Shown piece by piece: positions 15,382-23,292 of a stretch of DNA of 64,000 bases. The stretch's first letter is position 1. Each line of letters begins with the position of its first letter. The notes under the pieces are model-generated. The model was not told where the DNA came from. It worked only from the letters and a program-made list of their open reading frames with translations, and did no database searches. Source of the stretch: an uncultured Collinsella sp. (GTDB lineage Bacteria; Actinomycetota; Coriobacteriia; Coriobacteriales; Coriobacteriaceae); the NCBI GenBank assembly GCA_900542905.1, contig UQPF01000005.1, forward strand, positions 1 through 64,000. Direction: 5' to 3'. A program made the position numbers and the translations under genes.

Positions 15382-17398
15382 GCGCGGTCTCCTCTTCGAT
15401 CTGGGTGGAAAGCTCCAGCCATTCGTCCTCGAGCTTGGGCAGCTCTTGCTTAAGGCCGTTATATTCCCCCAGCGCGGCGTTGAACTTGTCTTGATCGGCA
15501 TAAAGCTCTTCGCTTGCCATCAATTCCATAAGCTCGTCATAGCGGGCGCGCTTTTTGTCGAGCTCCGTCTCGATCTTCTTGAGCTGGTTACGCACGCCCT
15601 TGAGTTTTTTGTTGAGCGCGGCGCGGGCCTGGGCCTCGGCGCGCTTTTGCTCCTTGGTCTTTTTGCCCTCGGCAGGCTTGGGTGCGGCGGGCGCATCGGA
15701 CTGGGCCGCGGTGACCTTAGCGGACTTGGCCGCGGCCGGTGCGCTCTCCCCTGCCGCCTCGGCGGCGGCGCGGGCTGCGAGGTCCTCGCGCTTGTAGAGG
15801 TAGTAGTCGTAGTCGCCGTCGTAGACCGTGACCTTGCCGTCGCGGATGTCAATGATGCGGTTGGCCACAGCGCGTACCAGGTGCTCGTCGTGGCTGATCA
15901 GCACGATGGTGCCGGGGAAGTTTTGCAGGGCGTTCTCGAGCATGTCCACCGAGTCGATGTCCAGGTGGTTGGTGGGCTCGTCCAGGCACAGGAGCGCCTC
16001 GGGGGCCACGAGCATCTTGGCGAGCGCTAGCCGCGCCTTTTCGCCACCGGAGAGGACGCGGACCTGCTTCTCGATGGAGTCGTTGTCGCTAAACAGGAAG
16101 GCGCCCAGCAGGCTGCGCTGCTGCGGCACGGTCCATTTGGGCGTGACGGTGTCGATCTCTTGCAGAACGGTATTGGACTCGGTCATGCCCTCGAGTGCGT
16201 GTTGGGCGTAGTAGGCTACGCCCACGTTTGTGCCCAGATCGCGGGTGCCGGTGGTGGGCGGCTCCAGGCCGGCGAGAATCTTCATGAGCGTGGACTTTCC
16301 GGCGCCGTTGGGGCCGACGAGCGCCACGTGCTCGCCGCGGTAGAGCTTGAGGTCGATATCGCTGTAGATGTGCTTGTTGCCGTAAGACTTGGACACGCCC
16401 TCCAGACCCACGACCATGTCGCCCGAGCGCGGCGGGTCAGGGAACTTAAAATCGATGTGCTTGTGGCCCTCGGGCAGGATGACGAGCTCCTTTTTGATCT
16501 GCTCGATCTTGCGGATGCGCTCCTGCGCCTGGGCGGCCTTGGTGGGCTTGTAGCGGAACTTGTCGACGAAGACCTGCATGTGGGCGATGTCACGCTCCTG
16601 GGCGGCACGCTTGGCGCGCATCTGCTCCAGGTTGTCCTCGCGCTGCTTGAGGTAGCTGCTGTAGTTGCCGGTGTAGGTGGTCACGCGACGGTTTTCGAGT
16701 GCGGCGACGTGGTCGACGCAGGCGTCCATGAAGGCGCGGTCGTGGCTGACGATGAGGACGGCGCCGTCGTAGTTGGCAATAAAGCCGCGCAACCACTGGA
16801 CGCTCTCGAGGTCCAGGTGGTTGGTGGGCTCGTCTAGAAGCAGCAGGTCGGGGTGGCGCAGGAAGAGCTTGGCCAGCGCGATGCGCATCTGCCAGCCGCC
16901 CGAGAACTCGGAGCACGGGCGCTCAAAGTCGGTGACCTTAAAGCCCAGGCCGGACAGGATTTTGCGCGCGTTGCTCTCGAGCTCGTAGCCGCCCAGGTGC
17001 TCAAAGCGGTCCTGGACCTGGCCGTACTCGTTAAGGAGCGCGTTGACGTCCTTGCCCTGTTCCGAGAGCTCGGTGATCTGGGCCTGAAGTTCGTTGGCGC
17101 GCTCGCCCATGCGGCGAATTTCCTTGGCGGCGGCCATGACCTCGGCGAGGATGGTGGTGTCCTTTTGCTCCAGGTTGGTTTCTTGCTCTAGATAGCCCAC
17201 CTGGCAGTCCTTGGCGTACTGGACCTGGCCGGCGTCGGGGCTATCGATGCCCATGATGATCTTGAGCATGGTGGTTTTGCCGGCGCCGTTGGGGCCCACG
17301 AGCGCGAAGCGCTCGCCGGGGTTGATCTGGAAGGACGCGCCGCTAAAGAGGACGCGCGCGCCGAAGCTTTTTTCGATCTTGTCGACCAGGAGGATCAT
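15368..17398 (-). CDS. ABC-F family ATPase (translation factor type)
   Basis: A soluble 676-aa protein with two ABC domains and no membrane spans. The Walker A motifs GPNGAGKTT and GPNGAGKST, the signatures FSGGWQMRIALAKL and LSGGEKARLALAKM, and a P-site-tRNA-interaction linker between the domains are present. After about residue 545 comes a low-complexity Ala/Pro/Lys stretch and then a C-terminal coiled coil, as in YdiF/Uup-type proteins. Such proteins act on the ribosome; a few give antibiotic resistance, but nothing here singles out that role. Confidence 0.94.
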   Translation of the reverse strand: MILLVDKIEKSFGARVLFSGASFQINPGERFALVGPNGAGKTTMLKIIMGIDSPDAGQVQYAKDCQVGYLEQETNLEQKDTTILAEVMAAAKEIRRMGERANELQAQITELSEQGKDVNALLNEYGQVQDRFEHLGGYELESNARKILSGLGFKVTDFERPCSEFSGGWQMRIALAKLFLRHPDLLLLDEPTNHLDLESVQWLRGFIANYDGAVLIVSHDRAFMDACVDHVAALENRRVTTYTGNYSSYLKQREDNLEQMRAKRAAQERDIAHMQVFVDKFRYKPTKAAQAQERIRKIEQIKKELVILPEGHKHIDFKFPDPPRSGDMVVGLEGVSKSYGNKHIYSDIDLKLYRGEHVALVGPNGAGKSTLMKILAGLEPPTTGTRDLGTNVGVAYYAQHALEGMTESNTVLQEIDTVTPKWTVPQQRSLLGAFLFSDNDSIEKQVRVLSGGEKARLALAKMLVAPEALLCLDEPTNHLDIDSVDMLENALQNFPGTIVLISHDEHLVRAVANRIIDIRDGKVTVYDGDYDYYLYKREDLAARAAAEAAGESAPAAAKSAKVTAAQSDAPAAPKPAEGKKTKEQKRAEAQARAALNKKLKGVRNQLKKIETELDKKRARYDELMELMASEELYADQDKFNAALGEYNGLKQELPKLEDEWLELSTQIEEETARELS

Positions 17399-17429
17399 GG
17401 TGCCGCCTTTGACCTTGTGTGCCTATATG

Positions 17430-17457
17430 AAAAAAGGCCCCAACTTGCGTTGGAGCC
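17430..17457 (-). terminator. Terminator of tRNA-Ala copy 1
   Basis: On the minus strand GGCTCCAAC pairs with GTTGGGGCC around GCAA and is followed by six T residues. The same terminator occurs in the second tRNA-Ala copy at 18414-18441. Confidence 0.88.
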
Positions 17458-17473
17458 TCATTCAATGCTCGGG

Positions 17474-17546
17474 TGGAGACGAGGGGGATCGAACCCCTGA
17501 CCTCTTGACTGCCAGTCAAGCGCTCTCCCAGCTGAGCTACGCCCCC
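17474..17546 (-). tRNA. tRNA-Ala (anticodon GGC), copy 1
   Basis: The minus strand folds with acceptor arms GGGGGCG/CGTCTCC, D arm, anticodon stem CTTGA/TCAAG with loop CTGGCAG (anticodon GGC, codon GCC) and T loop GTTCGATCC. The genome does not encode CCA here: the bases after the discriminator A read CCC. Confidence 0.95.
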
Positions 17547-17558
17547 GTGCAAGAAAGT

Positions 17559-17587
17559 ACTATACGGGAACTCCCCCGCCGATGCAA
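17559..17587 (-). promoter_or_regulatory. Promoter of tRNA-Ala copy 1
   Basis: A -35 TTGCAT (17582-17587) is 17 bases from a -10 TATAGT (17559-17564) on the minus strand, just upstream of the tRNA. The same arrangement is found at the other two tRNA-Ala genes. Confidence 0.8.
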
Positions 17588-17796
17588 GGACATTTTTGGA
17601 AAAACTTTCCGGGGGCGGGCGCCGGAGTCGCGCGGGGCCGGGCCAGCCTGCGGAGCGCCTGGCCCCCGCACGGCCCCTACGCCGGCCGACTTGGCGCGCG
17701 GAACGCGACCCTCTCCGCGCAACCGGATTTCCTATGCGTCGCCAGTCCCATTATCGGGTCCGATTGCGAACCGTCCCTCATCTGCGCCTCAGAACT

Positions 17797-17936
17797 ATGC
17801 CGGTTTACTACGATGTATCTGTAATGTTCGACCACGCACGCCTTTTCGTGTAACCGTCGGACTCTCTACCTGCGGTTTTGCAAACTGAGAACACGCGGTG
17901 GTCGAAGGTCGCCGATCCGTCGTAGTAAACGGGCAT
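17797..17936. repeat. Long palindromic element, copy 1
   Basis: A 17-bp arm at 17797-17813 pairs with 17920-17936 (one mismatch; core GTTTACTACGA). An inner arm TTCGACCACGC at 17827-17837 pairs with 17895-17906. Between them lies TCTACCTGCGGTTTT (17865-17879), which recurs in the second element at 18847-18980. Confidence 0.75.
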
Positions 17937-18075
17937 GGTTTTGAAATGGCATCAGGTTGATTTCACGCTGAAATGTCTTGAAGCCCTGAATTTAAGGCCT
18001 TAACTTTTTATAAAACACTCCTTATCTGCGACGGGCCTAGATTAGCTGTTGTTTAGCATCGAACTTGATCTTGCG

Positions 18076-18104
18076 TTGTGCGACTTGCTCGTGCATGGTA
18101 GTAT
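18076..18104 (+). promoter_or_regulatory. Possible promoter of the CAT tRNA
   Basis: TTGTGC (18076-18081) and TAGTAT (18099-18104) are 17 bases apart, about 65 bases before the tRNA. A weaker alternative -10 (TAGAAT, 18148-18153) lies closer but has no good -35. Confidence 0.4.
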
Positions 18105-18171
18105 TTCACGACGTGAAGCGAAGAAATTAGGCCTGAGTTGCCTTTGCTAGAATTGCATTCACCGTTCATAA

Positions 18172-18247
18172 GGGCTCTTGGCGCAACGGTTAGCGCAGGG
18201 GACTCATAATCCCTGGGTTCTGGGTTCGAATCCCGGAGGGCCCACCA
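18172..18247 (+). tRNA. tRNA with anticodon CAT (elongator Met or Ile2)
   Basis: A 76-base tRNA with arms GGGCTCT/AGGGCCC, anticodon loop CTCATAA (CAT) and an encoded CCA. G1-C72 is paired, which excludes an initiator tRNA. Whether the C is modified to lysidine, making it tRNA-Ile2, cannot be told from the sequence. Confidence 0.93.
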
Positions 18248-18256
18248 GAGTATTTC

Positions 18257-18288
18257 GAGGCTGGGCATTACGCCCGGCCTCTTTGTTA
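18257..18288 (+). terminator. Terminator of the CAT tRNA
   Basis: GAGGCTGGGC pairs with GCCCGGCCTC over a five-base loop and is followed by TTTGTTATT, ten bases after the tRNA. Confidence 0.8.
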
Positions 18289-18413
18289 TTGGCGCTGCAG
18301 ACCAGGTTTGCTATCCAGATACGTAAAGTTATTAACATTCATATTCGTAATTAACAATGGGTATGTCGCCAAGATGCTGCTCAGTCAACACATGGCGTAA
18401 ATCGATAGATATG

Positions 18414-18441
18414 AAAAAAGGCCCCAACTTGCGTTGGAGCC
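18414..18441 (-). terminator. Terminator of tRNA-Ala copy 2
   Basis: Same stem-loop and T run as at 17430-17457, 17 bases beyond the tRNA. Confidence 0.88.
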
Positions 18442-18457
18442 TCATTCAATGCTCGGG

Positions 18458-18530
18458 TGGAGACGAGGGGGATCGAACCCCTGACCTCTTGACTGCCAGT
18501 CAAGCGCTCTCCCAGCTGAGCTACGCCCCC
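18458..18530 (-). tRNA. tRNA-Ala (anticodon GGC), copy 2
   Basis: The gene body is identical to copy 1 by eye, with loop CTGGCAG (anticodon GGC). CCA is again not encoded; the bases after the discriminator read CCC. Confidence 0.95.
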
Positions 18531-18542
18531 GTGCGAGAAAGT

Positions 18543-18571
18543 ACTATACGGGAACTCCCCCGCCGATGCAA
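18543..18571 (-). promoter_or_regulatory. Promoter of tRNA-Ala copy 2
   Basis: TTGCAT (18566-18571), 17 bases, TATAGT (18543-18548) on the minus strand, identical to copy 1. Confidence 0.8.
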
Positions 18572-18846
18572 GGACAATTTTGGAAAAGATTTTACGGTGC
18601 GTGGAACGGCGCGGGGCCGAAGGGACACACGATGCCCGAAATAGCCCGCGGGGCGCGCCCCGCGGGCAGCGGCAAGCCCGCCGCCCTCCTTCCCGGGGCG
18701 CGCATGTCGCCCCAGGTGCCGCCGGCCAGAACAAAGCAATCCGCGGTGCTTCCGCGGGAGGGTTTCGTCTGAGCCCCTCTCCGCGCCTTCGGGTCAATTT
18801 ACTGAACCGTGCGCAGCTCGCGCCAGCTGGTCGCTTCATAAACAGA

Positions 18847-18980
18847 CCGGTTTACTGCGACGATTCCCGGATTTCCGACCACACGCCTACATTCGCAAAA
18901 CGGGCAGGCATTCTACCTGCGGTTTTACGAGCGACGAATTCGGTGTGCTCAGCTACCCCCAATCCAACGTAGTAAACCGG
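18847..18980. repeat. Long palindromic element, copy 2
   Basis: The outer arms CCGGTTTACTGCG (18847-18859) and CGTAGTAAACCGG (18968-18980) pair with one mismatch. The central TCTACCTGCGGTTTT (18912-18926) and the right flank GTGGTTTTAAAATGGCA match copy 1. The inner arms have diverged. The flanking stretches 18590-18846 and 18981-19048 show no gene. Confidence 0.7.
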
Positions 18981-19048
18981 CGTGGTTTTAAAATGGCACT
19001 TAATTACTGGCAGCATATAAAGTAGTAATAATGCTCACTTGAACAATA

Positions 19049-20203
19049 TTACTTACCAATACCAAGCCAATTGCACAGAACGTTGGCTCGCAATCTGGTC
19101 TCAGCGCATCTCATCGCCTCGGTTTTTGGTTTGTAGCGCAACTCCAATCGCTCACACACACTGTGAATGATGGCATCAAGCTGATCGTGATCATTGAGCA
19201 TGTCATGGGTTACAAGAAATACGTCGTATCCCATGCTTTGTAATGCTGTCATTCGTGCGGCATCGTGGTCCAGCACGGCGCCTGAACCATGGATAACCTC
19301 TCCCTGAAGTTCGATAAGCACAGCTTTCATTATTATTGGGTTTACGATGACGATATCGCCGTAACAGATTTTCTGACCTGCGATTTTTCGAGCTGAATTC
19401 GACAGCGGTGTTAAGTCGTTGACGTATATGTTTTTAAACTCCGCTCCGCCAGTACGCCTCGGAAGACTTAGCAACATGATTCCAGCAACTTCTAGCGGGG
19501 ATGCCGCAATACCCATTACCTGCCGTGCGGCTTCGTAGAATTGTTTTCCCCACATCTCGCCCTTAACCTTCGCTGCAAATCTGTGCAGTTCTTCTATTTC
19601 AATAAGAGGCTTTCTCATCCAGAGCGATGTGCCTTTTCCGTTTGCTTTATTTCCGGATCCGTCATTCTGCTGCCCACTTTGATCATTCTCGCTGTCCTTC
19701 TGGCTCGCACGAGCATAGACTCGCTTCCATGGGGCCTCGTCTTGGGTTTCATCTAGTTCAAAAAGACTTTCTGTGGTGTACTGCTCTTCTTCTGATTTTG
19801 CTTGCTCAAGTGCCATGTCGACCGCGGGCGATGGTTTAAAAACCGAAAACCATCCGCAGAGCTCGTACATGGCCAGAACCAGGTCGCATGAAGAAACGCT
19901 TCGAGTCATGGTGAATAGCGTATGAAGAGGGTCTGTGACGCTAAAGCCCATGCCCGTGTCGATCGAGACCTTCTCTGTATAGGCGCTGTTCCATCGGATG
20001 GTACGTCTTGTCTCGGAATGTAGGTTGCTTCGAGTTGATGCTGCTGTGATGACTGGGGTCTTGAGGACGTCGGTTACGAATGGGGCTTGGGATAGAGCTC
20101 GCCAGCCTTCTTCGGAGTTGGGCAGGCGCGGGTAGAGATCGCGCACCTGTGGCGGGCAGCGCCAGTAACGGAATGCGGTGTTTGCGCAGACGATTTCGTC
20201 CAT
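19049..20203 (-). CDS. AbiEi-like / Vsr-like-domain protein, function unknown
   Basis: The 384-aa protein starts at the ATG at 20203, preceded by GGGGAGG at seven bases. The N-terminal half (GFSVTDPLHTLFTMTRS, then LVLAMYELCG) resembles the AbiEi antitoxin pattern of type IV toxin-antitoxin proteins. Its C-terminus (LIELQGEVIH, then DHDAARMTALQSMGYDVFLV) resembles the Vsr/DUF559 branch of PD-(D/E)XK nucleases with a Glu...Asp-X3-Arg layout. Both matches are from memory of family patterns and are not verified. The middle (about 150-215) is acidic and Gln/Asn-rich. No partner toxin gene is adjacent. Confidence 0.6.
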   Translation of the reverse strand: MDEIVCANTAFRYWRCPPQVRDLYPRLPNSEEGWRALSQAPFVTDVLKTPVITAASTRSNLHSETRRTIRWNSAYTEKVSIDTGMGFSVTDPLHTLFTMTRSVSSCDLVLAMYELCGWFSVFKPSPAVDMALEQAKSEEEQYTTESLFELDETQDEAPWKRVYARASQKDSENDQSGQQNDGSGNKANGKGTSLWMRKPLIEIEELHRFAAKVKGEMWGKQFYEAARQVMGIAASPLEVAGIMLLSLPRRTGGAEFKNIYVNDLTPLSNSARKIAGQKICYGDIVIVNPIIMKAVLIELQGEVIHGSGAVLDHDAARMTALQSMGYDVFLVTHDMLNDHDQLDAIIHSVCERLELRYKPKTEAMRCAETRLRANVLCNWLGIGK

Positions 20204-20540
20204 TTGCGCCTCCCCTGGTATCGGCCGTAGACCATGCGGTTGTGGTCGTGGACGATTATCTACCGGGGCATCATGCGGGTAAGTACCGGAAGCTGACCAA
20301 ACGCTGACCAAAAGCTTGACGAGTTCTGCCGAAAACCGTCGTGTGATAGAAATCCGCTGGAAGACGCTCTGGGCATGCGGTCCCTGTCTCCACATTTGCG
20401 CTCGAATCACATGGGGAGTTCATTGAAATTACGGATGTGTTTTATACAAAACATGCAATGGCGTCAAAAAAGGGCGCGATAAAAAAAGACGCCTTATACG
20501 ACTTCGAGTCGATTTTGGTGTCGGCCTTGGTGTCAAAAGG
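20204..20540. other. Intergenic region without recognised genes
   Basis: It contains only the upstream region of the AbiEi-like gene. No gene or clear promoter pair was found. Confidence 0.5.
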
Positions 20541-20570
20541 AAAAAGGTCAGAGGCTTAACACCTCCGACC
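20541..20570 (-). terminator. Terminator of tRNA-Val
   Basis: On the minus strand GGTCGGAGG pairs with CCTCTGACC (one wobble) around TGTTAAG and is followed by five T residues, 11 bases beyond the tRNA. Confidence 0.85.
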
Positions 20571-20581
20571 TGCGCTTTTGA

Positions 20582-20656
20582 TGGTGGGCGATACAAGATT
20601 CGAACTTGTGACCCCATCCGTGTGAAGGATATGCTCTACCCCTGAGCCAATCGCCC
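20582..20656 (-). tRNA. tRNA-Val (anticodon CAC)
   Basis: Acceptor arms GGGCGAT/ATCGCCC, anticodon loop TTCACAC (anticodon CAC, codon GTG), T loop GTTCGAATC and an encoded CCA (20582-20584). Confidence 0.95.
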
Positions 20657-20676
20657 GTCGCCTTTCGGCAAAAGAG

Positions 20677-20706
20677 ATACTATCATAGCCGAGCGTGGTT
20701 TACCAA
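20677..20706 (-). promoter_or_regulatory. Promoter of tRNA-Val
   Basis: TTGGTA (20701-20706), 18 bases, TAGTAT (20677-20682) on the minus strand, 20 bases upstream of the tRNA. Confidence 0.6.
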
Positions 20707-20794
20707 GAACTTTTTGCCCCCGATTTTAAATTCGTGAGTGCCAGTCAAGCCAAAGCAACCAAAGCAATCGGCAAAACCGCAGCTAAACTACCAT

Positions 20795-21613
20795 TTACCG
20801 CTTTATCAACAAGGTCTCAGGACGGCAGATAAGTCGAGCGTTGTTGTAAGCCATGTCGAGCGTGAGGCAGGTGCGTGCGGCGTAGAAGCCGTCCTCGCGT
20901 TGGATGGTCAGTGCCAGTTCGGGCTTGTCGCCGGTTAGGCACAGCGGCAGCAGCAGCTGGATCCGGCCGCCGTAGAACTGCGGCACGGCGAGCGTGTAGT
21001 TGGCGGCGGCGCGGCGGGCGGCCTCGACGACGGCTCCCTCAAAGGCGCGGCGCAGCAGTAGCGAGTTGCCCTCCCCCATCAGGCTGGCGGGAATACGCGT
21101 GAGGTTCTCCTCATCGCCCAGAATGTGGTCGATGTTGGAGCGGATGGGCAAGCGGTAGTCAAAGACCAGCTCGGAGGGGTCCTCGGCAAAGCGCACGCGG
21201 CACGGCAGGTACTCAAACGAGACCAGCATGGGGTCGCTCTCCTTAAAGAAGCCCTTCAAAAACCAGCCCTGGCGCGCGTCGGGCTTGGTGTTGGGCTCAA
21301 ACAGGCCATAGATGGTCTCGTAACGGCGCGTGTACAGGCCGGTGTTGAACAGGCAGCGGTCGTCATCGAACACCAACGGCAGGTTGGACGGCGCGGTCTG
21401 GTCCACGTCGCGCTCGGTCAGGAACACCGCGCGGCTAAACGAGAACGACAGATAGTTTTTGAGGATGCGGTTACTGGGACCCCAGTCCTCGGGGTCGGCT
21501 AGATCGACCAGGCGGTCGTAGCAGGGCTCGGGGCAAAACGCGAAGTCGTACACATTGCTGCACAGGGTGCTAGGGAGTTCCATGTGGCGTCCATTCCATT
21601 CAATAACCGGCAT
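20795..21613 (-). CDS. DUF3825 domain protein
   Basis: The 272-aa soluble protein matches the DUF3825 pattern as I recall it, with the opening YDFAFCPEPCYDRLVDLAD (about 22-40), RILKNYLSFSF, and a C-terminal segment on binding and display of a ligand-like pocket (PQFYGGRIQLLLPLCL). The biochemical role of the family is unknown. No convincing ribosome site is seen before the first ATG; an internal ATG at codon 11 is an alternative. It stands alone between tRNA-Val and the Dcd-like gene. Confidence 0.75.
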   Translation of the reverse strand: MPVIEWNGRHMELPSTLCSNVYDFAFCPEPCYDRLVDLADPEDWGPSNRILKNYLSFSFSRAVFLTERDVDQTAPSNLPLVFDDDRCLFNTGLYTRRYETIYGLFEPNTKPDARQGWFLKGFFKESDPMLVSFEYLPCRVRFAEDPSELVFDYRLPIRSNIDHILGDEENLTRIPASLMGEGNSLLLRRAFEGAVVEAARRAAANYTLAVPQFYGGRIQLLLPLCLTGDKPELALTIQREDGFYAARTCLTLDMAYNNARLICRPETLLIKR

Positions 21614-21870
21614 GCGGATGCTTAGATTCTATACGTGCGACGCACCGTCGAGACGCACAACGCAATTGCGCCTTAGTTCTTTGACGAGCTCGTCGCGGGA
21701 GCGGCTTTCGGATACGAGGTCCTGGATCCAGGCGTAGTGCGGGAAAAACCGAGATCTGTCGACCAGACCCCGATTTTACGCTTTCGAGACATGCTTTTTT
21801 AAATAGCAGATGTCTTGGGGCTGCTATGGCGGCCATGTAATTTGAAAAATGGAAGTCCGATCAACAAATA
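21614..21870. other. Intergenic region without recognised genes
   Basis: This and the stretch to 21941 contain only the hairpin at 21871-21900. No coding region was found. Confidence 0.5.
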
Positions 21871-21900
21871 GGGGTGCCACGGCAAACGCCGGGGCACCCC
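21871..21900 (-). terminator. Probable terminator of the Dcd-like gene
   Basis: GGGGTGCC pairs with GGCACCCC, with a further GCC/GGC pairing inside. The minus strand continues with TATTTGTT, a weak T tract, 42 bases beyond the stop codon. Confidence 0.5.
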
Positions 21901-21941
21901 GTCTCAGAACCTATATTGCTTTCCCCTAATCCTCTAAGTAC

Positions 21942-22724
21942 TTAGAGGAATGCAAGGACAACAGCAAAGACAATGCACGTGACACCTATCCCGAGCGGAA
22001 GTCGTGCCTTCTTCTTTTTGTCCTTAATAAGAAAAGCCTCGATTGCAGACGCAAGGACCAGAAATCCGCCGATAATTAGCAGGTCAAGCGCAACGAAACG
22101 GACGGTCGAAATATCGGAAGAGATCCCTCCGGCATTAACGTTCACGAGCGTAAAGATCGCGGCGAAGACGGCAAAGAGTGCCAGCACATTACCGTAAATA
22201 CGAGATTCGATATTGGCAACTTCTTCCTTTTTGTCTTCAACCTTTTTGAGCTCTCCGGCATAGACGTCGGAATAGTCGGCGAGCCCATTAAAGTTAAGCT
22301 CATCGGAAAAGGCTCCATGGTAAGGATGGGCAACCGTGCCTTCGACGTGCTGGAATGCGACCTGCGCGATGCCCTTAGACTTATCGAGGGTAATGGTGCT
22401 GCCGCTTACGTTTGTAACACGATAGAACAGCCTAGTTCCATGGCCAGGGAAATAGAGCGGTGCATCCAAAGAAAGCCCTTGGCGAATGCGCGAATTGCGC
22501 AGAAGTACGCTAGCGGTCAGATTGTTGGGTAGCGCGACACATTCAACGCAAGAGACAAAAGTCGAGTCTCCGGGGCCAAGCTCGACCTCGAACTGCTTGC
22601 TTTCATTAATGTAGAATCCGTCGGTGCGCAAGTCATACGTAACCTGGCCGATGTTCGAAGCATCGGCATTGAGCAGCACCTTGTTGTCGATAAGCTCTTG
22701 AATCTTAGTATCGCTCAAGTACAT
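21942..22724 (-). CDS. dCTP deaminase/dUTPase-like domain fused to three membrane helices
   Basis: The 260-aa protein (ATG at 22724 with AAGGAAG seven bases upstream) has an N-terminal domain of the Dcd/dUTPase fold: MYLSDTKIQELI at 1-12, LPNNLTASVLLRNSRIRQGL at 65-84 in place of the usual RSSxAR block, and GIAQVAF at 118-124. The segment where Dcd has its catalytic Glu (LEFYN) reads LFYRVTN (99-105), with Arg at the Glu position, so deaminase activity is doubtful. A charged coiled coil (155-178) leads to hydrophobic spans at about 178-196, 210-234 and 243-260. It may be a membrane-anchored nucleotide sensor; that is inference. Confidence 0.75.
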   Translation of the reverse strand: MYLSDTKIQELIDNKVLLNADASNIGQVTYDLRTDGFYINESKQFEVELGPGDSTFVSCVECVALPNNLTASVLLRNSRIRQGLSLDAPLYFPGHGTRLFYRVTNVSGSTITLDKSKGIAQVAFQHVEGTVAHPYHGAFSDELNFNGLADYSDVYAGELKKVEDKKEEVANIESRIYGNVLALFAVFAAIFTLVNVNAGGISSDISTVRFVALDLLIIGGFLVLASAIEAFLIKDKKKKARLPLGIGVTCIVFAVVLAFL

Positions 22725-22791
22725 ATGAACCACTTCCTTAGGACAACGAGTATAGCACTGAGGTATTGCACTGGCGGCTGTCCCCAAAGGG

Positions 22792-22808
22792 GACACAGGT
22801 GAAGTAAG
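22792..22808. repeat. Short perfect palindrome
   Basis: TGTCCCC and GGGGACA flank AAA; the position given is approximate to a few bases. The GGGGACA half recurs in the longer inverted repeat at 63491-63588. Confidence 0.5.
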
Positions 22809-22835
22809 TTCAACTTCTCTACTCGGCACGCACCC

Positions 22836-23192
22836 TTAAATAAACTCTCCCGTCTCCAGGTCAACGAAGTCCGCGAGCTTTATCTTTCCGGAGAAGCCGC
22901 TCCCCTTGTACTTTCCTGCGTAGGTCTCAGTGTCGAACTTGAACGAAATGTTATACAGCTTTCCAGTCTTTGTCTTCCTGATTAGCCCGTTTTCCAGCAT
23001 GTAGCTCAGTACCCTCTTATGGCTTTCTCTATCGTTTCCGTTTAGGTAAAAGCAGCAGACACCTTGTTTCGAGCCCGCCGCGATGAGCGTTTCGGGATTC
23101 GAGTATTTGGCCTCTACGACGACGCCATCAAGAACTGCGGTTCCGACAATGTCGTCCATGAGGGCGGTTTTGAATGGAGAGAAGAAGAACAT
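22836..23192 (-). CDS. Hypothetical protein with uncertain or missing start
   Basis: From its first ATG the frame encodes 118 aa with a well-formed protein sequence (EAKYS, GVCCFYLNG, LIRKTKTGKLYNISFKFD). I recall similar hypothetical proteins in Firmicutes and phage genomes but cannot name a function. The frame continues upstream to about 23328 with protein-like sequence (SFSWIWFINKERIHDINP) but contains no ATG, GTG or TTG there. The gene is therefore either started at an unusual codon or has lost its 5' end. No ribosome site precedes the ATG at 23192. Confidence 0.55.
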   Translation of the reverse strand: MFFFSPFKTALMDDIVGTAVLDGVVVEAKYSNPETLIAAGSKQGVCCFYLNGNDRESHKRVLSYMLENGLIRKTKTGKLYNISFKFDTETYAGKYKGSGFSGKIKLADFVDLETGEFI

Positions 23193-23292
23193 CCATTTGC
23201 CGCATTGGACAGGATTTATGTCGTGGATTCGCTCCTTATTGATAAACCAAATCCATGAGAACGATTTGACCCTGGCAATCGAGCCGGATTCG

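Larger units (their letters stand above)
17424..17604 (-). repeat. Direct repeat, unit 1: tRNA-Ala with its terminator and promoter
   Basis: About 180 bases covering terminator, tRNA-Ala and promoter are repeated almost unchanged at 18408-18588. The differences I see are single bases just outside the tRNA. The repeat points to a recent tandem duplication of the locus. Confidence 0.9.
17605..18171. other. Gene-free spacer between tRNA genes
   Basis: No coding region could be supported here: the open frames are short, GC-driven and without ribosome sites. The first 190 bases are very GC-rich. The middle holds the palindromic element at 17797-17936, and the last 80 bases hold a likely promoter for the CAT tRNA. 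Confidence 0.6.
18408..18588 (-). repeat. Direct repeat, unit 2: tRNA-Ala with its terminator and promoter
   Basis: This is the second copy of the block at 17424-17604, in the same orientation and 984 bases away. The CAT tRNA on the plus strand and one palindromic element lie between the two copies. Confidence 0.9.

Noticed and set aside
17430..19000. The repeated tRNA-Ala region as a CRISPR array or integrative element boundary.
   Set aside because: There are only two repeat units, with large and dissimilar spacers that contain a tRNA on the opposite strand; no integrase gene or att-type duplication of a tRNA end was found.
20456..20500. A terminator-like GGCGTC...GACGCC with A tracts after the AbiEi-like gene region.
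   Set aside because: The stem is six base pairs with the A/T tracts inside the loop, and no gene ends there on either strand.
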